Assembly (NCBI GenBank): GCA_018260425.1
Contig: JAGLBD010000012.1
Coordinates: forward strand, 20,823 to 75,424
Source of the DNA: Pseudogulbenkiania sp.
Lineage (GTDB): Bacteria > Pseudomonadota > Gammaproteobacteria > Burkholderiales > Chromobacteriaceae
Direction: 5' to 3'
Length of the DNA stretch: 54,602 nt
In this document: positions 46,677 through 54,389 of the stretch, one piece after another
How the letters are laid out: each line of letters opens with the position of its first letter
How positions within the stretch are numbered: position 1 is the first letter of the stretch
The notes under the pieces: generated by a model
Seen by the model: only the letters and a program-made list of their open reading frames with translations
The model's database searches: none
Told to the model about the DNA's origin: nothing
Program-made: the position numbers and the translations under genes

Positions 46677-46888
46677 AATATCTTCCTGATCAATTTTCCA
46701 ATATGCTAATTGCATTATGTCAACGTCAAGAAGAGTACGCAACCTCACCGCTGGCTTTCGTCACCGACGAGACGATCTGAAAACTGATATCCGTGGCGGG
46801 GAGCGTAAAAATCGCCAGGGCACTGGGCGTCGTACGAAACCCGATTGAAGAATGTCAGCTGGAAGAGAAAACCTTGCCTGCGGCAGGT
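46677..46888. promoter_or_regulatory. argS upstream region
   Basis: It contains the argS ribosome site (minus strand aggaag, about 46682-46687). AT-rich sequence to about 46735 carries the likely promoter, then returns to GC-rich chromosomal sequence. The junction near 46740 may be one edge of acquired DNA. No gene seen. Confidence 0.4.
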
Positions 46889-47203
46889 TCACCCTCCATT
46901 CAGCCAGGTCGCCACGCCACCATGGTGGGAACAGGTGCCCCGGGCACTCTGGCTGAAGCTGTACGAACCATCACCACATCGGGCACTGGCCCCGGCCGGT
47001 GCTTTGCCGTTGCGGGTGTGCGCCGGACGATGCACGGTGTTGCCTTGGCGATTGGTATAGGTGCCCTGCTCGATCAGCTGGTTGTCGCTGGCCGGTGCCC
47101 GGTAAGCATGGCGATGGTGACTGTGGGAACGTGCCTCGGCCGGTTGAATCAGCAACACGGCAAGCATCAGGGCGCTGAGTAGCGCAGTGAGGTGTGGTTT
47201 CAT
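46889..47203 (-). CDS. DUF3761 family secreted protein
   Basis: A 104-residue protein with a signal peptide (MKPHLTALLSALMLAVLLIQ, cut after PAEA). A His-rich linker follows (SHSHHRHAYR), then the C-terminal DUF3761 core: ARCGDGSYSFSQSARGTCSH and HGGVATWLNGG, with two cysteines likely bridged in the periplasm. The family is widespread in proteobacteria without a known role. The protein is short but the C-terminal motif is complete. Confidence 0.88.
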   Translation of the reverse strand: MKPHLTALLSALMLAVLLIQPAEARSHSHHRHAYRAPASDNQLIEQGTYTNRQGNTVHRPAHTRNGKAPAGASARCGDGSYSFSQSARGTCSHHGGVATWLNGG

Positions 47204-47437
47204 TCGTGTCGGACCATGAATCTGAAATCCATAGCCTAAGTTGATTAAAACGCCATCAGCTTAGTACGCCATAGCTGAATCGGGTACGTCATCGCTTAAC
47301 GAAACCTATTATTCAACTCTTTGCCATATACTATCGACATTACACACGCCAGCAGTCCGATGACTGTTGGCAGCGTGGATCGTCCGGTGGCGACGATTCC
47401 AGAGATAACTTGATATCGATTTAACGGAGTGGTCGCC
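47204..47437. repeat. Intergenic region with three imperfect direct repeats
   Basis: At 47251-47301 three related units follow one another: cgccatcagcttagta, cgccatagctgaatcgggta and cgtcatcgcttaacg. They may be a multimeric regulator site for the divergent DUF3761 and GGDEF genes. The GGDEF ribosome site ggag (47426-47429) is at the right end. Confidence 0.4.
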
Positions 47438-49162
47438 TTGTCTGTCTGGTTTGCATTGACTGTCATCGTTCTGGCGGGTGCGCTGTGCGCGGTTTACCGG
47501 CGTGGACAGCGCTACCGGCGCTGGCTGGACAGCTACCCCGACGCCATTCTGGTGGTCGATCCGGCCGGGACGATCCGCCATGCCAATGCCAAAATGCTGG
47601 AGCTGAGCGGCTGCAGCCGTTCGGAGCTGATCGGCAGTGCGGTGTCGACCTGGCTCGGCGACACCACCAACAACTATGCCACGGTCTGGAATGCCCTGTT
47701 CGGCACAGACGGCACCCGTGCCAGCGGCAGTCTGGGGCTCAGTCTCTGGCATGGCCCGGATGGCAAGACCACCCCGTTGATGATCAGCGCCTCGGCGCTG
47801 CCGCACGACAAGGCCGTGCTCTTGGCCTTGCGCCACCCGCAGGAACAATTTCCCGACCAGCCCGGCCACTACCTTGCCGACAAGCTGCTCCAGTCTGCCG
47901 CCAGCGATGCCGGCATCGGCTCCTGGGTGCTGCATGTGAGCAGCGGCAAACTGGAGTGGAGCCCGATGGTCCACACCATCTTCGGCACCTCGCCGGACAC
48001 CTTTGAAGCGACCGAAGAAGCCTATTACCGCCGCGTCCACCCCGATGACCGGGAACGGGTCCGTTACGAGCTAAGCCAATTGACGCAAACCTCGCTCGCC
48101 TTCGACGTCGAATACCGTATCGTGCGGCCGGACGGCGAAGTGCGCCATCTACTGGAACGCAACCATATTCACCGGCTGGAGTCGGGTCGCATCGACCACC
48201 TGTGGGGCACGGTCATCGACATGACCGAACAGCACCGCCTCAAAAGCCAGCTGCAACTATCGCAACTGGCCGTGGAACACAGCTCGGAAGGCCTGGCTAT
48301 CGCCGACAAAGCGATGAACTGGCTATTCGTCAATCCGGCACTGGCACGCATGAGCGAGTCGGCCAGCCCGCAAAGCGCTCCGCCGCGCTTCCTGCTGCCC
48401 GGCGTCAACACCGCGCTGAGCGAACAGGACCTGCTGGCCATGCTTGAGGGCCAGACCCATTGGCAGGGGGAGTTACGCGTGCAACGACAGCACCGCCCGC
48501 CCCTGCCGGTACTGGTTTCCGTGACCCGCCTCGCCAATCAGGAGGGCGTGGCCAGCAGCGTCTGGGTACTCACCGACATCAGCCGCATCAAGGAGTCCGA
48601 GCGCAAACTACGCACCCTGGCCTTCTTTGACGGACTGACCGGTCTGGCCAACCGCACCCTGTTCGGCGAACAGTTGCGCAGCCAGCTGCAGGAAGCCACC
48701 AAACACGGCTGGCAAATGGCGCTGGCCTTCCTCGACCTGAACGGTTTCAAACAGGTCAACGATGTACTGGGCCATGAAGAAGGCGACCATGTGCTGTGCG
48801 AAGTGGCAAGGCAATTGCAAACCGCCTGCCGCCCCGGCGACCTGATTGCCCGCTGGGGCGGCGACGAATTTGCCATCATGCTGCCCGGTGGCGCCAATGC
48901 CCCCATCCTGCGCCAGCAACTGGAACGGTTGCAAAACGCCATCCTCATCCATCGCGACACCGCGGATGGCCGCCTGCAGATCACCGCCAGCGTTGGTGTG
49001 GCGATCTTCCCGCTGGCGGCCAATTCCGCCGAACTGCTGATGCAACGGGCCGATCAAGCCATGTACTGCGCCAAGTCGCGGGAAGGCAGCAATCTGTGGC
49101 TACACGATGGCCATGGTGCACGGCCCTTGCACAGCCCCTCCCCGTTCACCACCCCAGACTAG
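47438..49162 (+). CDS. Diguanylate cyclase with PAS domains and membrane anchor
   Basis: Makes cyclic-di-GMP. TTG 47438 lies eight bases after ggag and gives 574 residues; a GTG at 47429 overlaps that site and is less likely. One N-terminal membrane helix (WFALTVIVLAGALCAVY), a PAS domain (about 25-120), a second PAS/PAC (about 150-265, GTVIDMTEQHRL), a third PAS-like region (to about 390), then GGDEF. The active site is RWGGDEF (472-478), and an inhibitory RxxD site (Arg465-Asp468) sits five residues before GGDEF, so product feedback is expected. No EAL domain. Its last 17 bases overlap the convergent ABC-F gene. Confidence 0.92.
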   Translation: MSVWFALTVIVLAGALCAVYRRGQRYRRWLDSYPDAILVVDPAGTIRHANAKMLELSGCSRSELIGSAVSTWLGDTTNNYATVWNALFGTDGTRASGSLGLSLWHGPDGKTTPLMISASALPHDKAVLLALRHPQEQFPDQPGHYLADKLLQSAASDAGIGSWVLHVSSGKLEWSPMVHTIFGTSPDTFEATEEAYYRRVHPDDRERVRYELSQLTQTSLAFDVEYRIVRPDGEVRHLLERNHIHRLESGRIDHLWGTVIDMTEQHRLKSQLQLSQLAVEHSSEGLAIADKAMNWLFVNPALARMSESASPQSAPPRFLLPGVNTALSEQDLLAMLEGQTHWQGELRVQRQHRPPLPVLVSVTRLANQEGVASSVWVLTDISRIKESERKLRTLAFFDGLTGLANRTLFGEQLRSQLQEATKHGWQMALAFLDLNGFKQVNDVLGHEEGDHVLCEVARQLQTACRPGDLIARWGGDEFAIMLPGGANAPILRQQLERLQNAILIHRDTADGRLQITASVGVAIFPLAANSAELLMQRADQAMYCAKSREGSNLWLHDGHGARPLHSPSPFTTPD

Positions 49163-50855
49163 CGGTCAGGCGCTGCATCTCCTCACGCCACTGCGCCTGC
49201 AAGTACGGTTTGCGATGCCGTGCCTTGCGGGCCAGATCGGCAGCCAGCAGGGCCTCCAGCTCGCAAAGACGCTGCACCATCGCCTCTTCGCCGGGCAGCG
49301 GATTCGCCTCAGGCTCCGCCACCCCGGCCACCACATGAGAGTGCCCGGACGGAGTTCCTGCCAAGGCACGGTAGGCCGCGGCAGCATCCAGCCACTCCTC
49401 GAGCCGCCCGTCGCGGATCACCCAGAAGCGCTGGCAGCATGCTTCGATCAACTCCCGGTCATGTGACACCAGCAAGAAACTTCCGGCGAAGCCTTGCAAC
49501 GCTTCGGTCAATTGCTCCTTGCCCTCGATGTCCAGATGATTGGTCGGCTCGTCCAGCCACACCATATGATGGCTGGCCAGCGAAATACCCAGCAGCAACA
49601 GCCGGGCACGCTCGCCCCCACTCAGGGTCGCCACCTTCTGCGGGTGACGCGCATACGGAAAACCGGCCCGAATCAGGGCATGGCGCAACACCGTCTCTGG
49701 CAAGGGGGCGATGCCGTACAGCGCCTCCGGCAAGCTATCGCCCTCTGGCAAGCGTTGCTGGGACTGATCGTAATAGGCAATGCGCGCCATGCGATGGTAA
49801 CGCCAGCCAGACGGGGTCTCGCCACGCGACACCGCCTGCCAGCACTGACGCAACAAGGACGACTTGCCCGACCCGTTGGCCCCCAGCACGGCAATCTTGT
49901 CGGTCGGCCCGACCTTCAGATTCTCCAGACACAACAAGGCCGGCGCATCCGGAGCACCGTACACCGGCAACTGCTCGAACACCAGCAGACTGTCTGCCTC
50001 CAGCGCCGCCCCGTCCAGCTGCAAACGCCAGGGACTGCCGCGACTGACAAAGGTCTGCTCGTCTTTCAAGGCGTCGATACGCCGCTCCATGGAACGGGCC
50101 TGACGCAACAGCTTCTCGTTATCGTGTTCGCGCCCCCAGATCGCCAGTCGACGGCTACTCGTCGTCAAACGGTCGATTTCCTTCTGTTCGGCCGCACGAC
50201 GCGCCCCGGCGGCCCGATCGGCTTCCGCCAAAGCCAGCCGCGCTGCCGAACAGGGCAAATCAAAACAGTAGAGCTGCTGGTCGCGCAGTATCCAGCTCTG
50301 GCGGGTCACGGTGTCGAGCAGTCGGGCATCGTGCGACACCAGCACAAAGCCGCCCTTCCAGTTAAGTAAAAATGTTTCCAGCCATAGCAACGAAGGTAAA
50401 TCCAGATGATTGCTCGGCTCGTCCAGCAACAGCAGGTCGGGGTCGTGCAACAGGGCTCGCGCCAGCATCACCCGACTGTGCTGGCCGCCGCTCAATTCGG
50501 ACACCTTGGCCGTTCCGGCCGGGTCCAGCTGCAACTCGCTCAGCAAGGGGTCGATGCGCCAGCTGTCAGCCGGATCGATACCGGCCAGCAATACCTCGCG
50601 AACCGTCAGCGCCGCCAGCGACTCGGGCAGTTGCTGCTCGACATACTGCAGACGGCAGGCAGCAGCACGGTTCAAGCGCCCGCCGGACGGCTCGCGGTGT
50701 CCGGCCAGAATGTCCAGCAAGGTGGTTTTACCGCTACCGTTATGGCCCAGCAAACCAATGCGGTCGCCCATACGCAGCGTAAAAGAAAGATTCGTGAACA
50801 GCGGGCCATGATCGGCATCCAGCTGCAAGGAAAGTGCGGAAAGCAGGGTTGTCAT
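49146..50855 (-). CDS. ABC-F family ATPase 1 (ribosome-associated)
   Basis: 569 residues from ATG 50855 (MTTLLSALSLQLD). Two ABC domains and no membrane segments, as in ABC-F translation factors that act in the ribosomal E site or give antibiotic resistance. First NBD: GHNGSGKTT, LSGGQHSRV, LLLLDEPSNHLD; second: GANGSGKSS, LSGGERARL, MVWLDEPTNHLD. The linker between them (about 225-300) is a charged helical hairpin, the P-site tRNA interaction motif. It is preceded by a long leader with a 28-codon ORF and several hairpins. Whether it is housekeeping (Uup/YheS-like) or resistance-type is not clear. Confidence 0.9.
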   Translation of the reverse strand: MTTLLSALSLQLDADHGPLFTNLSFTLRMGDRIGLLGHNGSGKTTLLDILAGHREPSGGRLNRAAACRLQYVEQQLPESLAALTVREVLLAGIDPADSWRIDPLLSELQLDPAGTAKVSELSGGQHSRVMLARALLHDPDLLLLDEPSNHLDLPSLLWLETFLLNWKGGFVLVSHDARLLDTVTRQSWILRDQQLYCFDLPCSAARLALAEADRAAGARRAAEQKEIDRLTTSSRRLAIWGREHDNEKLLRQARSMERRIDALKDEQTFVSRGSPWRLQLDGAALEADSLLVFEQLPVYGAPDAPALLCLENLKVGPTDKIAVLGANGSGKSSLLRQCWQAVSRGETPSGWRYHRMARIAYYDQSQQRLPEGDSLPEALYGIAPLPETVLRHALIRAGFPYARHPQKVATLSGGERARLLLLGISLASHHMVWLDEPTNHLDIEGKEQLTEALQGFAGSFLLVSHDRELIEACCQRFWVIRDGRLEEWLDAAAAYRALAGTPSGHSHVVAGVAEPEANPLPGEEAMVQRLCELEALLAADLARKARHRKPYLQAQWREEMQRLTASLGW

Positions 50856-50942
50856 GCTCTTGTCTCGTTTTTTCGGGATGCAACGATCCCTCGTCATTAC
50901 GAGCGCTGACGACAACAGAGAGTCCAGGAACCTGACTCGGGG

Positions 50943-50973
50943 AAAAAACCGTCGACTAAGCTCCGGCCCGGTT
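50943..50973 (-). terminator. Possible attenuator terminator at the end of the ABC-F1 leader ORF
   Basis: On the minus strand AACCG, starting inside the leader stop codon TAA, pairs with CGGTT and runs into six U residues. The stem is short (five pairs). A second hairpin, gagtc/gactc, lies just downstream at 50920-50938. This layout fits leader-peptide-controlled transcription attenuation. Confidence 0.5.
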
Positions 50974-51058
50974 ATCGCAACGCGATGGAACGCAGGCAAG
51001 AGCCGGCACGTATGCCAAATGAGCGAACTGACCAAGCCAGTCGCACGACGCAAACCAT
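50972..51058 (-). CDS. Leader peptide upstream of ABC-F ATPase 1
   Basis: A 28-codon frame reading MVCVVRLAWSVRSFGIRAGS and then CLRSIALR. It has a perfect ribosome site aaggagg five bases before its ATG, much stronger than that of the ABC-F gene itself. It ends in TAA at the base of a U-tailed hairpin. It is rich in Arg and Val with two Cys. Strong initiation on a tiny frame followed by hairpins is typical of drug-sensing leaders for ribosome-protection genes. The peptide itself need have no other function. Confidence 0.65.
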   Translation of the reverse strand: MVCVVRLAWSVRSFGIRAGSCLRSIALR

Positions 51059-51100
51059 ATTAACCTCCTTTCTTTCGCCAAGAGGATTGAAAACGCCCGC

Positions 51101-51130
51101 AGTATAAACCATGACGGAAACGCCTGTCAG
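51101..51130 (-). promoter_or_regulatory. Promoter for the ABC-F1 leader transcript
   Basis: On the minus strand CTGACA (51130-51125) and TATACT (51106-51101) with an 18-base spacer match sigma-70 consensus well. Transcription would begin around 51094, giving a leader of about 240 bases before the ABC-F ATG. Confidence 0.6.
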
Positions 51131-51214
51131 CCCGCCCTGAAACAGCGCTGGAAGGCAACATAGGCTCCTGATGGCGGTCATAGCTGTTCGACACGTCAAA
51201 CACAGGAGAGCAGC

Positions 51215-51355
51215 ATGGCAATGCGTAACCCGGTTCCGCCACCTCCTTCGCCGCGCAACCCGCCACCGTCCCCGGGGCCTGGCGGCAACTGGCCAAGCCG
51301 CACCGGGAATCCTTCCGGCAAAGGCCGGGGCAATGCTCCGGCAAACCGCACTTAA
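51215..51355 (+). CDS. Proline-rich 46-residue small protein or leader peptide before ABC-F ATPase 2
   Basis: Ribosome site aggag stands six or so bases before ATG 51215. The product begins MAMRNPVPPPPSPRNPPPSP and continues Gly/Asn/Arg-rich to NAPANRT. Runs of PPPP and PPP are classic ribosome-stalling sequences. It ends nine bases before a perfect hairpin (51364-51386) and is on the same strand as the second ABC-F gene. It could be a regulatory leader whose translation reports on stalling, or a real small basic protein. I do not recognise a family with certainty. Confidence 0.6.
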   Translation: MAMRNPVPPPPSPRNPPPSPGPGGNWPSRTGNPSGKGRGNAPANRT

Positions 51356-51363
51356 GCAAGGGA

Positions 51364-51386
51364 AACGGGGCATGACCTGCCCCGTT
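51364..51386 (+). terminator. Strong hairpin after the proline-rich ORF
   Basis: Perfect 9-pair stem aacggggca (51364-51372) and tgccccgtt (51378-51386) with the loop tgacc. No T-run follows, so it may be a stability or attenuation hairpin rather than an intrinsic terminator. Confidence 0.55.
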
Positions 51387-51556
51387 AGCGGTGTCGCGGG
51401 TCAGGCCATGATGGCGGAACAGGGCACATCGCCCACGCCAATGGCATGGCAAGACACCACCTGACCGCATCCTTGAAACACCCCCTGTCTTGACGAACCG
51501 CATCGGTGGCCGTAACGTACGACCACCTATCTCCCCAGACCCAAGGCCACTTCGCC

Positions 51557-51591
51557 ATGAACACCCTCGCCTGAATCGCCCGTTAGCGGGC
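51557..51591 (+). promoter_or_regulatory. Short leader ORF and hairpin directly before ABC-F ATPase 2
   Basis: ATG 51557 opens a five-codon frame (MNTLA, stop 51572-51574). Three bases later comes gcccg-ttag-cgggc (51578-51591), followed by actcccttt. The arrangement resembles mini-leader attenuators of ribosome-protection genes, but no good ribosome site precedes the ATG. Confidence 0.4.
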
Positions 51592-51629
51592 ACTCCCTTT
51601 GCCCACCATCGAACGAAAAGAGCGTGTTC

Positions 51630-53033
51630 ATGCCCATGCTGCGTCTGCAGGGTCTGTCCCTGAGCTATCCCGACACCCACTGTTTCACTGACTTCTCCAC
51701 CACCCTCGAGTGGGGCCAACACATTGGCCTGATCGGCGACAACGGCACCGGCAAGTCCTCCTTGCTGGCCATGCTGGCCGGCCTGATGCCCGTTCAAAGC
51801 GGCCACATCATTCCCGAAGGCGAGCTGTCCATCGGCCATGTTCCCCAGCACCACAGCAGCACACGCAGTGGCGGCGAGCAGGTGATGGATGCGCTGCACC
51901 GCGCCCTGGCCGGGCAGCCGGAACTGCTGTTGCTGGACGAACCGGACAACCATCTCGATTCCCGCCATCGCCAACAGCTGCAACGCCGGCTGGCGGCCTT
52001 TGCCGGCACCCTGCTGCTGGTGACGCACGACGACACGCTGCTGGAGGCCGTCTGCGATACCTTATGGATTGTCAGAGACGGTACGATCCAGGTATTTCAC
52101 GGCAGCTATGGCGACTATCTGGCGGAACAGGCCATGCAGCGTCATGCGCTGGAGGCCCGGGCCGATGCCCTGAAGCAGCAACAACTCGCCGCCCATCAGG
52201 CCTTGATGAAAGAACAGCAACGGGCAGCGCACGCCCGTGAACGCGGGGCAAAAAGCATCAAGGAACACAAATGGGCCACCATCAAATCGCCCGCCAAACT
52301 GGAGCGCGGCACCACCACGACCGGACGCAAGCGCGCCGGTCTGGCCGAACAGCGCCGTGAACTGACTCAGGCGCTGGAGGCTTGCCGGCAACCCGTCCTT
52401 CTCACCCCGCGCTTCCACTTGCCAGCCACGGCAGGCAGCCGCGGGCCGGTCGTGCAACTGCGCCATGCGGCGGTCGGCCATGCCCACCCGGTGCTGGACA
52501 ACATCCATTTGACGTTGAACGAAGGGGAACGGATGCAGATAACCGGAGCCAATGGCAGTGGCAAGTCCACGCTGGTGCGGGCGCTGTACGGAGAAACATG
52601 CTTGCGGCTCGGCGGTGACTGGCTCACCCCGGCACCACGGGATATCGGCTATATCGACCAGCAACACGCCAATCTCGATCCGACGCACACCGTGCTGGAG
52701 GCACTTCGCGCCCGCGTCCCCGACTGGAACCCCGGCCGCTGCCGCCAGCATCTGGCCGATTTTCTGTTTCGCGGTGAACGCGTCGTCACCAACCGCGTCG
52801 GCGAACTATCCGGGGGCGAGCGGACCCGTCTGGCGCTGGCCTGTCTGGCGGCCCGGGTGCCGAAACTGTTGATTCTGGATGAGGTCACCAACCATCTGGA
52901 TCGCACCCTGCGCCAGCACCTGACCGAGATTCTGGCGCCCTATCCCGGCACCCTGATCCTGATTTCACACGACACCGCCTTTGTCAAACAGCTGGGCATC
53001 ACGACCGCGTGGTCTTGCGATGCCCCGAGCTAA
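51630..53033 (+). CDS. ABC-F family ATPase 2 with shortened first nucleotide-binding domain
   Basis: 467 residues from ATG 51630, seven bases after aaaagag; a GTG at 51624 is an alternative. First NBD: Walker A GDNGTGKSS, Q-loop IGHVPQ, then almost at once RSGGEQ and Walker B LLLLDEPDNHLD. About 45 residues that normally lie between Q-loop and signature (the helical subdomain) are missing, compared with the ABC-F protein at 49146-50855. The linker (about 170-245) is basic and helical. The second NBD is complete: GANGSGKST, LSGGERTRL, LLILDEVTNHLD, SHD. It may be a natural short ABC-F type or a degraded one. Confidence 0.85.
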   Translation: MPMLRLQGLSLSYPDTHCFTDFSTTLEWGQHIGLIGDNGTGKSSLLAMLAGLMPVQSGHIIPEGELSIGHVPQHHSSTRSGGEQVMDALHRALAGQPELLLLDEPDNHLDSRHRQQLQRRLAAFAGTLLLVTHDDTLLEAVCDTLWIVRDGTIQVFHGSYGDYLAEQAMQRHALEARADALKQQQLAAHQALMKEQQRAAHARERGAKSIKEHKWATIKSPAKLERGTTTTGRKRAGLAEQRRELTQALEACRQPVLLTPRFHLPATAGSRGPVVQLRHAAVGHAHPVLDNIHLTLNEGERMQITGANGSGKSTLVRALYGETCLRLGGDWLTPAPRDIGYIDQQHANLDPTHTVLEALRARVPDWNPGRCRQHLADFLFRGERVVTNRVGELSGGERTRLALACLAARVPKLLILDEVTNHLDRTLRQHLTEILAPYPGTLILISHDTAFVKQLGITTAWSCDAPS

Positions 53034-53171
53034 TCGGGGACCAAGGATGGACGATGGAACCGGCAGGGTCATCGTGGCGACGCGGTTCTGTTAAGGTAGG
53101 AGGTGGCATCATTAAACTAAACTGCATCACGCCATCTCACGGTCGCTACATAATAAAATGGGGAGTAAGAA

Positions 53172-53414
53172 TTGTCTGCAACGGCCAAACTATTTCGCAC
53201 TGGGCGAAGCCAGGCGGTGCGGCTCCCGATGGAGTTTCGCTTTCAAGGAACAGAAGTCTTTATTCGACGGGACCCGAATACCGGTGATGTCGTGCTGTCG
53301 GCCAAGCCGAATTCCTGGCAAGCGTTTTTCGAGCCCGCCGACCGCACCGATATTCCATCCGGCTTCATGACGGATCGCGAAGATTTGCCAGCAGAAGAAA
53401 GGAAGCTGTTTTGA
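53172..53414 (+). CDS. vapB: VapB-type antitoxin
   Basis: An 80-residue AbrB/MazE-fold antitoxin starting at TTG 53172, six bases after gggag. The DNA-binding part is TAKLFRTGRSQAVRLPMEFR (swapped-hairpin fold), and the C-terminal part (FMTDREDLPAEERKLF) is the toxin-wrapping segment, with Asp/Glu-rich sequence. The stop TGA overlaps a TTG start for vapC. The antitoxin is full length, but the toxin beside it is broken. It would still be able to bind its operator, or neutralise a related toxin elsewhere. Confidence 0.85.
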   Translation: MSATAKLFRTGRSQAVRLPMEFRFQGTEVFIRRDPNTGDVVLSAKPNSWQAFFEPADRTDIPSGFMTDREDLPAEERKLF

Positions 53415-53518
53415 GCAGCTTCATGCTTGATACAAATACAGCGACTGGCAATGGACAGCATCATCATATCTGTCGTCACACAGGCCATCCAGCACGGCAC
53501 TTTCAACGCCTGAGATGA
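53411..53518 (+). pseudogene. Truncated, frame-disrupted vapC toxin remnant
   Basis: TTG 53411 overlaps the vapB stop (TTGA) and reads LSSFMLDTNT, the start of a PIN-domain VapC with the first catalytic aspartate. After ten codons the match ends. Another frame (MDSIIISVVTQAIQHGTF) resembles the next conserved VapC strand, so about 20 codons are deleted with a frame change. The open frame ends after 35 codons; VapC is normally about 130. No active ribonuclease can be made. Confidence 0.75.
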
Positions 53519-53642
53519 AAAGATCGACCCGGCATGGCCACCCTGCCGCAACCGGCCAGCAACGGTAACGTCATTCCGACACGCTATTCAAGACCCGCCA
53601 ATACCGTCCGGGTTACCCGGAACAACCGGTTGCCCGCGTGGA
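53519..53642. other. Gap between vapC remnant and SDR gene
   Basis: No gene is seen. Both flanking genes end here (convergent). No clear terminator hairpin with T-run was found. Confidence 0.35.
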
Positions 53643-54389
53643 TTACACCCCTCCCGCCAGATCGATAAAGCTGCCGGTAACGTAAGAAGACTGTTCGGAA
53701 AGCAGCCACAACACAGCTGCTGCCACTTCTTCCGGTTCGCCACCACGCCCCATGGGTAAGCGGGACTTACGTTTCTCGACCCGATCCGGGTCACCGCTCA
53801 AGGCGTGAAAACCGGTGCGAATGAAACCGGGCCTTACGGCGTTGACCCGGATGCCCTCCTCCGCCACTTCCTTGGCCAGGCCGATGGTCAGGCTATCCAC
53901 TGCGCCTTTGGAGGCTGCGTAGTCCACATATTCACCCGCCGAACCCAAGCGGGAAGCGGCCGACGACACGTTGACGATGACCCCACCCGCACCGCCGTGT
54001 TTGTTTGACATTCGCAAGATCGCGTGTTTGCAACACAGCAGGGTGCCGAACACATTGGTGGCAAACACGTGATGGATCCGTTGCCCGTCCATGTTTTCCA
54101 GCCGACTCGCCTGGCCCACGGTACCGGCGCTATTCACCAACGCCGTGAGTCGTCCCAAACGCTCGTCGACTTCCAGAAACATCCGCTCGACGTCGCGCTC
54201 GACACTCACGTCGGCCTGAACCGCAATGACTTTGCCGCTACGTGCTTCGAGTTGCAGGCACAGCGCCTTGGCGGCATCCGCGTCACACAGGTAATTGATA
54301 CACACCGCGTACCCCTGCTCCACCGCCAGCAACGCACTTGCGGCACCAATCCCTCGGCTCCCCCCGGTGATCAGCATGACTTTTGACAT
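53643..54389 (-). CDS. Short-chain dehydrogenase/reductase (glucose/3-oxoacyl-type)
   Basis: A 248-residue classical SDR. Cofactor motif TGGSRGIG (residues 8-15), NSAG (about 87-90) and catalytic Ser in NVSSAASRLG. YVDYAASK gives the Tyr and Lys of the active site. The C-terminal PGFIRTGFHA and GSFIDLAGGV are typical. A Gly-rich insert (NKHGGAGGVIV) precedes the catalytic strand. Length is standard. A basic residue rather than acidic one after the second strand is not evident (NYLCDAD), so NAD(P) preference is uncertain, as is the substrate. Stand-alone gene. Confidence 0.88.
   Translation of the reverse strand: MSKVMLITGGSRGIGAASALLAVEQGYAVCINYLCDADAAKALCLQLEARSGKVIAVQADVSVERDVERMFLEVDERLGRLTALVNSAGTVGQASRLENMDGQRIHHVFATNVFGTLLCCKHAILRMSNKHGGAGGVIVNVSSAASRLGSAGEYVDYAASKGAVDSLTIGLAKEVAEEGIRVNAVRPGFIRTGFHALSGDPDRVEKRKSRLPMGRGGEPEEVAAAVLWLLSEQSSYVTGSFIDLAGGV

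Noticed and set aside
51060-52028. 322-codon minus-strand frame across the ABC-F intergenic region
   Set aside because: Opposite the start of ABC-F 2 and across leader elements; no recognisable product.
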